Source of the DNA: Cryptosporidium bovis | Lineage: Eukaryota > Apicomplexa > Conoidasida > Eucoccidiorida > Cryptosporidiidae | Assembly (NCBI GenBank): GCA_009768925.2 | Contig: VHIT02000012.1 | Location: forward strand, 310,001-374,000 | DNA: 64,000 nt | Direction of reading: 5' to 3' | Notes under the pieces: generated by a model | What the model saw: the letters and a program-made list of their open reading frames with translations, nothing else | What the model was told of the DNA's origin: nothing | Database searches by the model: none | Translations under genes and position numbers: made by a program | In this document: positions 20,579-29,798 of the stretch, in pieces | Layout: the number at the start of each line of letters is the position of its first letter | Numbering within the stretch: the stretch's first letter is position 1

Positions 20579-21712
20579 ATGAATAACAGTTACCATCAGG
20601 AAAGGAGTCGTTTAATCCAAAAGCATAAAGAGGAAATTAAATCAATAGAAAAAGAAATAAAGTCAAAAAAAGGGATATTGAAAGAGCAACTCCAAAAAAA
20701 ATTATCACAAACTCTCGAAAGACATCAAAAAGATATCGAAGAGTTTGAATGTAGACACAATGGAGATTCAAAACCAAAAAAAGATGAAAAAGCAGCAGCA
20801 GACAATAATTCAGAAAGTAACGGCGACAACAAGATTTTTTTATTTGAAGAAAGACAGTGGAACAGTTTAAGTAAGTCAGAGTTAGAATCTGAATGTAAAC
20901 TTAGGGGAATTAATTCAAAGGGAAATAAGGAAGATCTTGTAACAAGACTATTTATTTTTACCGCTGACCAAAAATCTAAGCTTAATTCGTTATCTGAAGA
21001 TTCCAAAAAGAATGCTATTTGTAATTCTGTGAAAAATAATGAATTGAATGTATTTATAAAGGCCGCTTGCACTGAAGAAATAAACAAAACAACTCCACCA
21101 GAAATTAACTTTTCTGAAGCAGGTGGAACTGGGAAAAAAAAATTTAGAAATCAAAACAAAAAAATTGACCACAGAAGGAATATTCGTCCGGGTGAAAATT
21201 CATGGGCTGCTTTTTGCGCGAGAAATGACATATCTAGAAAAAATAACATTGATTTAAATATACATGAAGACTCTGATCTAGAAGATCATGAAGAAGGCAA
21301 TAGAATAGATAAACAAAGTGAATGTAGCAGTAGTTCAGAGGAAAATGGAAATGTTGGTATCGATGAAGAGCATGAAAAAATTAGCAAAAGGAGAGCAGTT
21401 ATGGTAAAAGTTTTAGAAAAGATGTTCTCGAAGGTAACAATTAACGAAAAGAAAGATGGAATTAAATTATCTGATATAAATCTACACTTGACGAGGCTGA
21501 ATGTAAAAAACTTTAGACCAGAATTATTGGGATATAAATCCATTGAAGACTGGATTTCTTCTCAGTCAAAAAAAACATTAACTTATGACTCTATTAACAA
21601 AGTAGTTTTTCCTCCAGGGTCTAGGATTTCAGATTCAAAAGAAAGTAATGAGGATGATATATATTACATAGATTCCCTGGATGAGTCTGATAGCAACGAT
21701 GATTTCATGTAG
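20579..21712 (+). CDS. SAP-domain protein with OTUD6-like N-terminal helix
   Basis: This 377-aa protein is likely nuclear. The first 55 residues (MNNSYHQERSRLIQKHKEEI onward, rich in Lys/Glu) form a coiled coil resembling the N-terminal helix of OTUD6-type deubiquitinases, but no OTU protease domain follows. A SAP motif at about 100-135 (SLSKSELESECKLRGINSKG, then KEDLVTRLF) is a typical DNA/RNA-binding helix-extended-loop-helix. A conserved-looking C-terminal block (about 270-350) starts RRAVMVKVLEKMF and includes PELLGYKSIEDWISSQ. The tail is acidic. The longer frame starts at TTG 20555; ATG 20579 is used. Function beyond nucleic-acid binding is not known. Confidence 0.7.
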   Translation: MNNSYHQERSRLIQKHKEEIKSIEKEIKSKKGILKEQLQKKLSQTLERHQKDIEEFECRHNGDSKPKKDEKAAADNNSESNGDNKIFLFEERQWNSLSKSELESECKLRGINSKGNKEDLVTRLFIFTADQKSKLNSLSEDSKKNAICNSVKNNELNVFIKAACTEEINKTTPPEINFSEAGGTGKKKFRNQNKKIDHRRNIRPGENSWAAFCARNDISRKNNIDLNIHEDSDLEDHEEGNRIDKQSECSSSSEENGNVGIDEEHEKISKRRAVMVKVLEKMFSKVTINEKKDGIKLSDINLHLTRLNVKNFRPELLGYKSIEDWISSQSKKTLTYDSINKVVFPPGSRISDSKESNEDDIYYIDSLDESDSNDDFM

Positions 21713-22314
21713 AATCCGTTTTACAACTTTGAAACTATTCTAGAATAACATTTCAGGAATTTAAGCAATTAAATGTAAACTTTTATTTACTCGTTTCACT
21801 TCATTTAAATAATAAAAAGTCTTAATGAAAACAAATGAAATACGTTATCCATAAAAGCATTTATTTGAATTTGTTATTTGAAGATAATTTTTTTTAGCAT
21901 ATATAGACAAAAAGTGAAGATGTTTCCTACTAGCCGATATAAAATGTATATACTGGTCGGGCCACACTTTAATTATCAAGAGAACAGTATATAGATTTAA
22001 AAATTCTAATTATTAATTTTGTTCTGTTATTTCATCCTTAGAAAAGAAAGTTGATTTTACAGACCAATAATTATTTACATGCAAATAATTATTTACACAC
22101 AAAATTTTATGCTAATAGGTCTAATAATTGAAAAGGCGGGTATGTTTGCCCACAAGCTTGTAAATTTTTTCCTTTGCAATGCTAATGTATGAAATATTAC
22201 AGAAATAAGGAAATAAACAGACAAAAGGTAAATGTCTTTATTTAATGACTGTATTTTGAAGTAAACTACAGTTCAGACTGTAATGAGTAAATTCATTGAT
22301 CCAAAATAATTTTG
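21713..22314. promoter_or_regulatory. 600-base spacer with GGCGGG motif and short direct repeats
   Basis: No exon is recognised. The 15-mer AATAATTATTTACAT or AATAATTATTTACAC occurs twice in tandem around 22066-22100. GGCGGG is at 22135-22140, 175 bases before the next ATG. A nine-codon-sized upstream ORF begins at about 22283 (ATG AGT AAA ... TAA) and could dampen translation of the following gene. Confidence 0.35.
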
Positions 22315-23886
22315 ATGTTTCTTTCGACAATAAACAAATTAAGGGAGGAAAACAGAAAAACGAATTCATTAATAGTAATAAATGGTGGGAATACAATAAA
22401 TAATTCTAGCAACAAACCATCAAAACAAGAGTCTGGTTTAGAGTATAAAAATGGGAGAAATATTTTGTGTTCATGTAAACCAAAAAACAAGGCAACATCT
22501 CCTGAAATTGGTGATGATAAACCTTTGAAGAAAGGCAAGCAATCAAAATCAGAAATAAGAATAAAAAATAGCAACAATTATGTTCCGTCTTTTCAGAATA
22601 TTATCAACTCAGTATCAACATATGCGAGGAAAGAGAATAGTATTGGTTTAAATAATAAATCAGGAGTCGCTCACATTTCCTCAAAGCTGACTGACTCTTG
22701 TTATGAAGACAACCAAGAAGATAACAAAGAAAAGAAGAGAAAGAAAAAAGAAAGTCACATCGGAGCTTCTTCAGAGAATTCTGACCATGGAATAAAGTTA
22801 GTTCGTATTATATGTACAAAAAATAATAACCTGATCTCAAATAACCCATGTAATATAGATAGTATTGAATATTTTGAGAAAAGCAACAAAACTGAAGATG
22901 AAACAATGAGAAATGAGAATGTTTCTAGTAAAAAAAGAAACCAAGATAAAGAACTAACAAATAATAGTAATGGGGTGGAAACATGTTCTAAAGGGAAGCA
23001 CAAAACTCGTTCGAAAATTGAAACGGATGCTGTAGAAAATTCTTTAAATGGAGATAAGAGTAAAAAACTTAAAAATAAAGTGAACGGTGATAGCTTACCC
23101 ACATACAAAATGAGGATATCCAGTTTTAAGGTGAAAAACAGCTTGATTGAGAAAAAATATAAGGAAGAAACTAATGTAAACTTCTTTGAGAATTTGGTCC
23201 TGTCCACACCGAAAAATAATAATTCCAATATAAAAATGACTGGTTTAGACAATGGTTCATCACACAAAAGGTTATCATTAATTACCCCTGTAATCACTGA
23301 AGTTGAAAATATGAAAACGGGATTGACACCTGTAAATAACAAAACTGAGACAGAGTTTTGTGGTAAAGCTTTCAAAAAAAAAGAACAAAGTAAAGTCGGG
23401 TGTGTTGAGTTGTTTGACCTCTCACCCATTGGAGATTCAATAAATGAAAAAAAACATTACACAGATGAAGGCAACTCAAAAAGTTCTTCAAAAAACTCCG
23501 TTAAAAAAGTAATAGGTGACATTTTGAGTGGACTAGATACAAATAGATTCAAAGGAAAATTAAAACAAAGTAAGCTTAATTGTGAAAAGCAAAACAAATT
23601 CATGGCACAGCTACATGAAAAGTTAACTTCGGACAAAAATAATAGTTCTACGAAACATAAAATTAATAACAGTTTAATTTCCAATTTAAACTCAAGTACT
23701 GTAATTCCTAAACAGATAACTGCCACCCTCGAAAATGCCCTTGAAAGACAATCTGGCATTAATAAGGACTTAAAAAATCAAGAGGACAGACAGGAGTTAT
23801 TATGGAACATTAATGAAGACCGGACACTTCACCCAGAAGAAAAAAACCTTCTGATACAAGAACTAATGTCAGGAAGAGAGGAATAG
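22315..23886 (+). CDS. Lys/Asn/Ser-rich disordered protein, unknown
   Basis: This 523-aa protein is dominated by Lys, Asn and Ser, with no recognised domain, signal peptide or membrane segment. Basic clusters (KEKKRKKKE at about 145, KSKKLKNK at about 250) look like nuclear localisation signals. Several Ser/Thr-Pro sites (VLSTPKN, LITPVI, LTPVN, DLSPIG) suggest phospho-regulation by proline-directed kinases. The C-terminal 50 residues (LENALERQSGINKDL, ending IQELMSGREE) are the most conserved-looking part. The start is ATG 22315, directly after an in-frame TTG. A nuclear or cell-cycle role is inferred only. Confidence 0.7.
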   Translation: MFLSTINKLREENRKTNSLIVINGGNTINNSSNKPSKQESGLEYKNGRNILCSCKPKNKATSPEIGDDKPLKKGKQSKSEIRIKNSNNYVPSFQNIINSVSTYARKENSIGLNNKSGVAHISSKLTDSCYEDNQEDNKEKKRKKKESHIGASSENSDHGIKLVRIICTKNNNLISNNPCNIDSIEYFEKSNKTEDETMRNENVSSKKRNQDKELTNNSNGVETCSKGKHKTRSKIETDAVENSLNGDKSKKLKNKVNGDSLPTYKMRISSFKVKNSLIEKKYKEETNVNFFENLVLSTPKNNNSNIKMTGLDNGSSHKRLSLITPVITEVENMKTGLTPVNNKTETEFCGKAFKKKEQSKVGCVELFDLSPIGDSINEKKHYTDEGNSKSSSKNSVKKVIGDILSGLDTNRFKGKLKQSKLNCEKQNKFMAQLHEKLTSDKNNSSTKHKINNSLISNLNSSTVIPKQITATLENALERQSGINKDLKNQEDRQELLWNINEDRTLHPEEKNLLIQELMSGREE

Positions 23887-23960
23887 AATGTAATTAGATA
23901 ATATTAAATTTAAGTCTAAACTATTAAGTTACAAAGAAATAAAACCAAAGTCAGGTAAGA

Positions 23961-24668
23961 CTAAACCAATGACTTTATTTCACCCTTATTTCCACTTGTA
24001 TTCAGCGTTGTACATGTTGATTGGTCGGTGCTTTCAACAATGCTCTTACCACCAGAGAGTTTATATCCTTCCCCTCCGAACGGAACAAATCCCACGGATG
24101 CACTATTTAAACCAGAATTGTTCATGTTTGAATTCGCTCTATTTGAATTTGCCATTTCTATGGGGCCATTAACATTGCCTGAACGACCAGGTACTCCCAC
24201 CCCTGAGTTATGACCTCCGAAAATGTAAGCTCCTGTAGTTCCTGTTATCAAGGGGGAACTCAACATCAACTCCTTAAACAGTTGCCAAGAAACTCTCGTG
24301 CAGGCTGCTAGGACTATTGCGTTTACTGCAAAAAGAGTGCAGGCCGCTGTACTCATGGCTGTATTGGCTATAGATAGAGAAACTGCAAAATAAACAGTGC
24401 AAAATAAAGTCCCTATTGCAGAAATGAATATATACATTTGTAATATAGGCGGTCTGTATGCATTAGCATCCTTCACCGAAATATAGGCTAGGATAATAGA
24501 AAAAACTTGTAACAGAACCCATACTGTACCCCCAGTTGGAACCAATACAAATAATACTATCAAGGTTATGAATTCAATTATCAGTAGGAATTTTAGTTGC
24601 CTCGCGAACTTCCTGCATTTTTCTGAAGGTGGCACCGAGTATAATCCTGGAGATCCAACACTACACAT
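23961..24668 (-). CDS. four-TM integral membrane protein, unassigned
   Basis: This 235-aa protein has four hydrophobic segments: LLIIEFITLIVLFVLV (about 28-43), VWVLLQVFSIILAYI (about 50-64), MYIFISAIGTLFCTVYFAVS (about 78-97) and TAACTLFAVNAIVLAAC (about 106-122). A Gly/Asn/Ser-rich cytosolic tail makes up the second half. The pattern is that of a tetraspan membrane protein, loosely like secretory-carrier or MARVEL-type proteins, but no diagnostic motif is visible. The start ATG 24668 is the first in frame. A neighbouring upstream stretch holds other exon-like frames, so additional 5' exons cannot be excluded. Confidence 0.75.
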   Translation of the reverse strand: MCSVGSPGLYSVPPSEKCRKFARQLKFLLIIEFITLIVLFVLVPTGGTVWVLLQVFSIILAYISVKDANAYRPPILQMYIFISAIGTLFCTVYFAVSLSIANTAMSTAACTLFAVNAIVLAACTRVSWQLFKELMLSSPLITGTTGAYIFGGHNSGVGVPGRSGNVNGPIEMANSNRANSNMNNSGLNSASVGFVPFGGEGYKLSGGKSIVESTDQSTCTTLNTSGNKGEIKSLV

Positions 24669-25501
24669 TTTTGTTGTGCTTCTATATATTCACCAAAAAA
24701 CAAGTGATTTGTTGTGTGTCTTATTTCTATTCACCACAAATTACCACGTATATACTTGAACTAAAACAAGAAATTTATGTTTTCCAAGAAAGCTAGCCTT
24801 TTATTTTGAGCCGTTTCACTCAGGCAAATCCTTCCGAGTAAATACCAACAGAGAAGACAATCTTCCTGAAAACTATGCTTCTTTGACTCATCCAAACAGT
24901 TACTCCAACTTCGTTACGAAAAAGGGTTGGAAAGTTTTTCGTTGAAGTCACAAACAGCAATTTTGATGGGAACACGAGCCCAAAACGAAGTTCTATTCCT
25001 CCTTATATTTTTATGATAAAGTGAGAGATTTTTAACTATTAACTATGTCGATCTGCTATTCTATTTAGCTCGTTGATTCCTCCTACTCTCAAGTAGTTCC
25101 AATTTGCAACTCTCTTCACTGCCCCTTAGAAAAAGTAGAAACGGAATATTTACCGCTTTATTAGAGCGGGTATTTTGTTCCTTATTTCAATATTTTCAAG
25201 TACTCTAATTTGAGAACAATCGAGAAAAAACAATTACGTAAAACTATCAGTACTATAAATATTTATGAGAATAACAAAGTGAAGAATTGTTGTATAGCGG
25301 TTAATAAAAGATAAGAGCACAGTATCAGTGGCATACATAAAATGTATGTTTCCACATTATATGCATGTGGGCAATTTTCTCAGAATTACTACTCTTTCAC
25401 ATGTTTTTCAGGCTTTGCCGAAAGATTTTTAATACTTTTCTCATTTCCTCCATACTGAGCTCGACTTTACTTTCCATTTAAAGTCATAAATCTGTGGTTA
25501 T
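24669..25501. other. 830-base region with exon-like frames
   Basis: This region between two - strand genes is richer in G/C and in codon-like sequence than the other spacers. On the - strand, 25401-25477 and 25039-25118 are exon-like and together resemble a LYR-motif protein. On the + strand there is an overlapping open frame from about 24764 to 24956 without an ATG. I could not assemble a complete gene. Confidence 0.4.
25039..25477 (-). CDS. possible intron-split LYR-motif protein (ISD11-like)
   Basis: The - strand frame from ATG 25477 encodes MESKVELSMEEMRKVLKIFR and then QSLKN before a GT. A second piece at 25118-25039 encodes KRVANWNYLRVGGINELNR followed by IADRHS and a stop. Joined, they align with the start of ISD11/LYRM4 proteins (VLxLYRxxLRxSKRFxxYNYRxY). 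ISD11 partners the cysteine desulfurase of iron-sulfur cluster synthesis. The splice phases do not match: exon 1 would end in phase 2 at AT|GTGAAA, while the second piece needs phase 1. The expected C-terminal third is also not identified. A missing exon, or chance similarity, is possible. Confidence 0.25.
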
Positions 25502-27211
25502 TTATTCTCTTCCTACTTTTTGCACCAAACCATTGGAACCCGGATTTGTGTAAACATACAGTTTATTTTTACACCCTTCTCCGGTACCCTTTTCTTCGCA
25601 CTCCTCATCTTTAGATTGGCCTCCGAAGTCCTTGTCAATGTCTGTGTATTCATCTTCGTCGGCTTTACATAGAGCGTTTTTTTTTGCGTAGTCCAAGGGT
25701 ACAAAAATACCTGTAGGTTTCGTACTAGTAAACAGTTCATCTTGATCAATGGAATCATCGCCTTCTTCTTGGTAATCAGGCTCTCTTGTGGTTGTGAATG
25801 TTAATTCTGATTGCTCACTTGTTTCAACGACAGTTGAATTAACTAGTCTTTGAGAAACTTTTGAAAGTCTATCCAAATAAGTTTTCTCAATTACAAATTG
25901 CCCATATACTCTCGGAATTCCCTGCCACCTGATAAAGTAATAATATATTGCTGCAATCACATAATCCATCTCATTCCACTTCCTTGTATTGTGCTTTATT
26001 CCAGTTAATGTACAATATCTAGTTTTTTCAACAGAATGCACCCAAGTTTTCAGAGGTGACTTTTTCCAAAGTGAGTCTGGGTATTGCTTCCAAGAAGCTC
26101 TTGTCATTGGTTTTTTCTTACCCTCTCCTCCGTAAGTTACTCTTCCAAAATCAAGGAAACGGAATATTTTCTGTCTCAACTCTCTAAACCACTTTTTTAT
26201 CCCTGGCTCTTTAAAATTTGCTCTTTCTACATTCCCAAGTAAATATTGGAGCTGTCTTTCATATAAAATTACAGCAAGTCCAAACATTCCCTCTTGTGAT
26301 AATAACAAATTTGGAGATAACTTTTCCAGAGTCTCTGTAGAAAGTTCATACTTTTGAGTTTCAATGTATTCGTAAATATTGCCAATGTATTCAATTGAGG
26401 AGGGAATTCTTTCTAAATTTACTGCATTTTCATTCTCTTCTGGTGGCAATTCAGTAGATTCTGAATGTATCTTCCATTCAGGTTCACAATAAACAACATT
26501 TGAGTTACCAATTCCCTTGCACCTCTCCTTAGAAAAGCATACACCTTGGAAAAAATCCCTAATGAATGGCTTCAAGTTTCGATTTGGGCAGCGATGTCTT
26601 TTCTGGAATCCTGATAATGAATTTATTCCTTCATATCCTCTTCTTTTTCTCCTAATCTCTATATATTTTCTAACTACAGCCAACGGATATAAATCGTAAA
26701 GTGCCACTTTCTCCAATGGTATATGTATAACTCTTCCCTCTTGTCTAATTAACCAAGACCTTATTTGTGAGACAGTTACTACCGGATGTTGATATGAATA
26801 CAAAGGTCCCCATGGAAATATTGGTTGACTATCCAATTCTTTTGGTTCCCCATTAAATTTTCTTAAACTTGAAAGAGAAAAAAAGTAAAGCATTATTGAT
26901 GCCATTGTTATTGTTTCACCATCTGTATCTCTTAAATCTAAACTCGTACTTGCGGGTACCCCATTTGAGTAAGTTGGATCTTCGGGGTTCAATGGATAAT
27001 AAATACTTGACAAAAGCTGAGGAATAGTTCCCCTTTTTAATGTTGTCATTGCCAAATAAATATTTTCACCTATTGTTCCCAGTAAGGAACCAAAAATGGT
27101 TACGCCTGCTCCTGCTATCAGGGAGATGTCTAATGAGCCCAAAGATCCACCAAATATAATTGTAATTAAATAATCAATGGCGAGTATAAATAATGCAATA
27201 TTTTTTCTCAT
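25502..27211 (-). CDS. tandem secreted/membrane paralog family, member 1
   Basis: This 569-aa protein is unlike any family I can name, but it is clearly paralogous to the next two genes. It has an N-terminal hydrophobic signal-like segment, then a second hydrophobic stretch (DISLIAGAGVTIFGSLLG). Shared landmarks in order are DGETITMASIMLYFFSLSS, FPWG, a Gly-containing strand ending in LYPLAVVRKYIEIR, a helix with VILYERQLQY, WKKSPLKTWVHSV, and IPRVYGQFV near the C-terminal third. The tail is acidic and disordered. It is likely a secreted or membrane-anchored, lineage-specific protein. The start is ATG 27211. Confidence 0.8.
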   Translation of the reverse strand: MRKNIALFILAIDYLITIIFGGSLGSLDISLIAGAGVTIFGSLLGTIGENIYLAMTTLKRGTIPQLLSSIYYPLNPEDPTYSNGVPASTSLDLRDTDGETITMASIMLYFFSLSSLRKFNGEPKELDSQPIFPWGPLYSYQHPVVTVSQIRSWLIRQEGRVIHIPLEKVALYDLYPLAVVRKYIEIRRKRRGYEGINSLSGFQKRHRCPNRNLKPFIRDFFQGVCFSKERCKGIGNSNVVYCEPEWKIHSESTELPPEENENAVNLERIPSSIEYIGNIYEYIETQKYELSTETLEKLSPNLLLSQEGMFGLAVILYERQLQYLLGNVERANFKEPGIKKWFRELRQKIFRFLDFGRVTYGGEGKKKPMTRASWKQYPDSLWKKSPLKTWVHSVEKTRYCTLTGIKHNTRKWNEMDYVIAAIYYYFIRWQGIPRVYGQFVIEKTYLDRLSKVSQRLVNSTVVETSEQSELTFTTTREPDYQEEGDDSIDQDELFTSTKPTGIFVPLDYAKKNALCKADEDEYTDIDKDFGGQSKDEECEEKGTGEGCKNKLYVYTNPGSNGLVQKVGRE

Positions 27212-27705
27212 ATTATTGTTTCAATACCGAATTAATTAGCTACACTTCGTTCTGAACTTTTATAAACAATAATGTTATTCTTAGTTTCTTGTCTTATTTT
27301 AAACAAAAAAATAACATTTGTGACCTTTTCTTTCTGAAGTTTGAAATTACTCAAAATGTCAACAAAAACTCATCTTTCTTCTTTTTCTTGTCTCTAAAAG
27401 AAAAAGTTAGTAATTCAAAAAAGAATTAATAATATATTTGTCTCCACTTTACCTGTATTACTGTTATTAAAATTAATAGTAAATTTCTATTGCATTAATG
27501 CAATTTTTAATTCATTTGTACCTTATACACCCCTCCCCCCTCCACATTTCAATTAACTACCCCTCATTACAAATTATGTATGCTACCACTCATCTTTTCT
27601 ATGCAAATTTATTTTGTCAAATAGGTTATTTCAATAAAGTTATTTGCATTGGCTTACAATGTTCCCGCCTAAAGCTGGTGGCTAAAGTGCAAATATGCAT
27701 TTGTC
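27212..27705. promoter_or_regulatory. spacer between paralogs 1 and 2
   Basis: This AT-rich spacer has no exon. CCCGCC (GGCGGG on the - strand) lies at 27664-27669. That is near the 3' end of paralog 2 rather than close to the paralog 1 start, so a promoter role is uncertain. Confidence 0.3.
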
Positions 27706-29304
27706 TTATTTTTTTTTTTTGTTCTTTTTTTTATTTGGATTTGTCTTTTTGCTGTTTAAGTCATCTTGATTCTCAACTGTTGCAGTACTTGAGTCGTCAC
27801 TATCTCCAGGTGATTCCTGCTTCAGTTTCTTACTATCAACCAAACCAGATTTTTCAGCGGCTTCCTCACATGGAGCTTCACCTGAGTCTTTTTTTTGTGA
27901 TGGCTCTGAAACTTTCCTCTTTATTGCCTTTTTTCCCTTTACCTCTTCATACCCATTGCCTTTCAGTTCGTATTTAGGGATCATAAGTGGGTTTCTACTA
28001 TATAGTTTTTTTAAATCCGATACTTTTTCCTGGTACTGACCATAGATAAGAGGGAGTCCTATGTCTCTTGAGAATGTATGAAATAAAACTCCTATTGAAT
28101 AGTCATAGACATTCCAATTCTTAGAATTGTATTTTATTTTTTTTACTTCGTCGGAGTAAACGGAGAACACAACTCTTTCAAATGATTGATATGGGTTGTG
28201 TTTCCACATTGAATCTGGAATGAGTTTCCAGGGCGCAACTTTTGGTCCATTATGTTTTCCATGTGCCAAGGATGCAACATCAGTAATTGTAGCATATGAT
28301 CTTTCAACAATCCCAAGTGACTTTCTGAAATTACTGCTATCATAGTTTACAGGGTCGATGGAAGAAATATCATATTGCCTTTCCCTCCAAAACAATACAA
28401 GTGAAAGTGAAAACCTTTCTAAATTACTGTTTTTTGATATTACATTTATTTTGTTTAATATCTTCTTTCCTTCGAATATCGGCTCTAAGTATTTATATAT
28501 AGAAACAAGTTCATCCCAAGATGTATCGCCGTTCGGAACCCATGATGGGCAGGTATAACTAACCTTGGGGTTGTTTTTATCAGCATGGATTGGAGACATA
28601 GAGCTAATTGCTCTTCTGTGCGGAACACTCATCATGTCTGAGAGTTGACTATTATTGCAGTTTTTCTCTTTATTTTTGTCATTACCTTTATTTTTCTTTT
28701 TTGAAGACTTGTCTACGGAGTTTTTTACTTTGTTAAACGACCTTGATAGCCCTTCCTCTACAATATTTATCATTTTTTCCCTATTTTCAGAAATAAATCT
28801 TATTGTTCCCAGAGGATATAAATTCCAACTGTCTATTTCAGTTATATTTAGTCTAATAAAACCACCAGTAATAGATTCCAAGTACTCTCTTATTTTTAAA
28901 GTCTCCTCTAATGGGTCTCTATCAATGTTTATATCACCCCAGGGGAATTCAAAATTACCACCCTTTTTGTATTGAGTGAATGGAAATTCTGTAACTAATA
29001 TTGAAAAATAATATAGTAATCCTGAAACAGTTGTTTTTGTTTCTCCATCCCATTTATATGTATCTATATAGACCAATTTATCTTTTGTCCCATTATCAAG
29101 TACTGGACATCTTCTTCCTGCTAAAATTCCCCCTAGAGTATCTCTATAAGTCTGTGTTAACATGTAATAGACCGCAGTTCCACCTATCAAACCTATTGAT
29201 GTAGAAACGCTTAAAGATTCGAATCCATTACTCACTACAATGAATTCAGATAGTTCAAGTAATACAAGGAAGATATTTAAATAAAAGTACCTGATAGTCA
29301 TCAT
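27706..29304 (-). CDS. tandem secreted/membrane paralog family, member 2
   Basis: This 532-aa paralog has an N-terminal signal-like hydrophobic segment (YLNIFLVLLELSEFIVV) and a second one (SVSTSIGLIGGTAVYYML). Shared landmarks are YYMLTQTYRDTLGGILAG, DGETKTTVSGLLYYFSILV, FPWG, DSWNLYPLGTIRFI, LVLFWRERQYD, WKHNPYQSFERVV and IGLPLIYGQYQ. Members 2 and 3 are closer to each other than to member 1. The C-terminus is Lys/Ser-rich and ends in a poly-Lys tract encoded by T-runs at about 27709-27735. The start is ATG 29304 (a second ATG follows directly). Function is unknown; secretion is inferred from the N-terminus. Confidence 0.8.
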   Translation of the reverse strand: MMTIRYFYLNIFLVLLELSEFIVVSNGFESLSVSTSIGLIGGTAVYYMLTQTYRDTLGGILAGRRCPVLDNGTKDKLVYIDTYKWDGETKTTVSGLLYYFSILVTEFPFTQYKKGGNFEFPWGDINIDRDPLEETLKIREYLESITGGFIRLNITEIDSWNLYPLGTIRFISENREKMINIVEEGLSRSFNKVKNSVDKSSKKKNKGNDKNKEKNCNNSQLSDMMSVPHRRAISSMSPIHADKNNPKVSYTCPSWVPNGDTSWDELVSIYKYLEPIFEGKKILNKINVISKNSNLERFSLSLVLFWRERQYDISSIDPVNYDSSNFRKSLGIVERSYATITDVASLAHGKHNGPKVAPWKLIPDSMWKHNPYQSFERVVFSVYSDEVKKIKYNSKNWNVYDYSIGVLFHTFSRDIGLPLIYGQYQEKVSDLKKLYSRNPLMIPKYELKGNGYEEVKGKKAIKRKVSEPSQKKDSGEAPCEEAAEKSGLVDSKKLKQESPGDSDDSSTATVENQDDLNSKKTNPNKKKNKKKK

Positions 29305-29798
29305 TCGTCTCTAATTATTATGATCTATATTTCCTAAAATGCATAAAATAGAAATATCTAGAATAACACAATATCTATATTTTCGAGTATAATGCAAGAG
29401 ACGTTTCCATACCGGCATAAGTTATAAACAAAGAATTTATACTAGAAAAAATAAGTTACAATTTAAATGCCACCAAAAATATCATTCCAGAATACATAAT
29501 TCCCCAATTGTTTGTTATATTTGAATATTTCAATTCCAATAAAAACATGACTTGTTATTCGACATTCATTAGTTAAAGTTACCCGGAAATTGGATATAAA
29601 GCATGCAAAAACATGTAATGCAGAAGCATGGCGCCAATCACTTATTTAAAGAAATAGAAGCTCTAGATTTTAAGAATGTATATATGGAGTGACTACAAAT
29701 TTATAATTTTTTTGTGTAGAAAACTCTCATAATTTGCCAAAATGAGCAATTGAGTTTGATAGTATTTAACTTCCAGAGATGGAACAGGGTAATGTAGC
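29305..29798. promoter_or_regulatory. spacer between paralogs 2 and 3
   Basis: No exon is seen. A palindromic GGCGCC lies at 29630-29635, in GCATGGCGCCAATC, upstream of paralog 2 on the - strand. Short CATG-containing repeats (GCATGCAAAAACATG) precede it. Confidence 0.35.

Noticed and set aside
22755-23429. 224-codon antisense ORF opposite the Lys-rich protein
   Set aside because: It is a Phe/Leu/Ser-rich mirror of a Lys/Asn-rich gene, which is expected of antisense frames in this composition.
24764-24956. + strand open frame without an ATG
   Set aside because: It overlaps exon-like - strand frames and has no start codon or acceptor that I can support.
27498-27977. 159-codon + strand ORF overlapping paralog 2
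   Set aside because: It overlaps the Lys-rich tail of a supported gene and has no ATG-linked domain; its composition is typical of antisense.
27212-29798. Both spacers of the paralog array are exactly 494 bases
   Set aside because: The two spacers show no sequence similarity, so the equal length appears coincidental.
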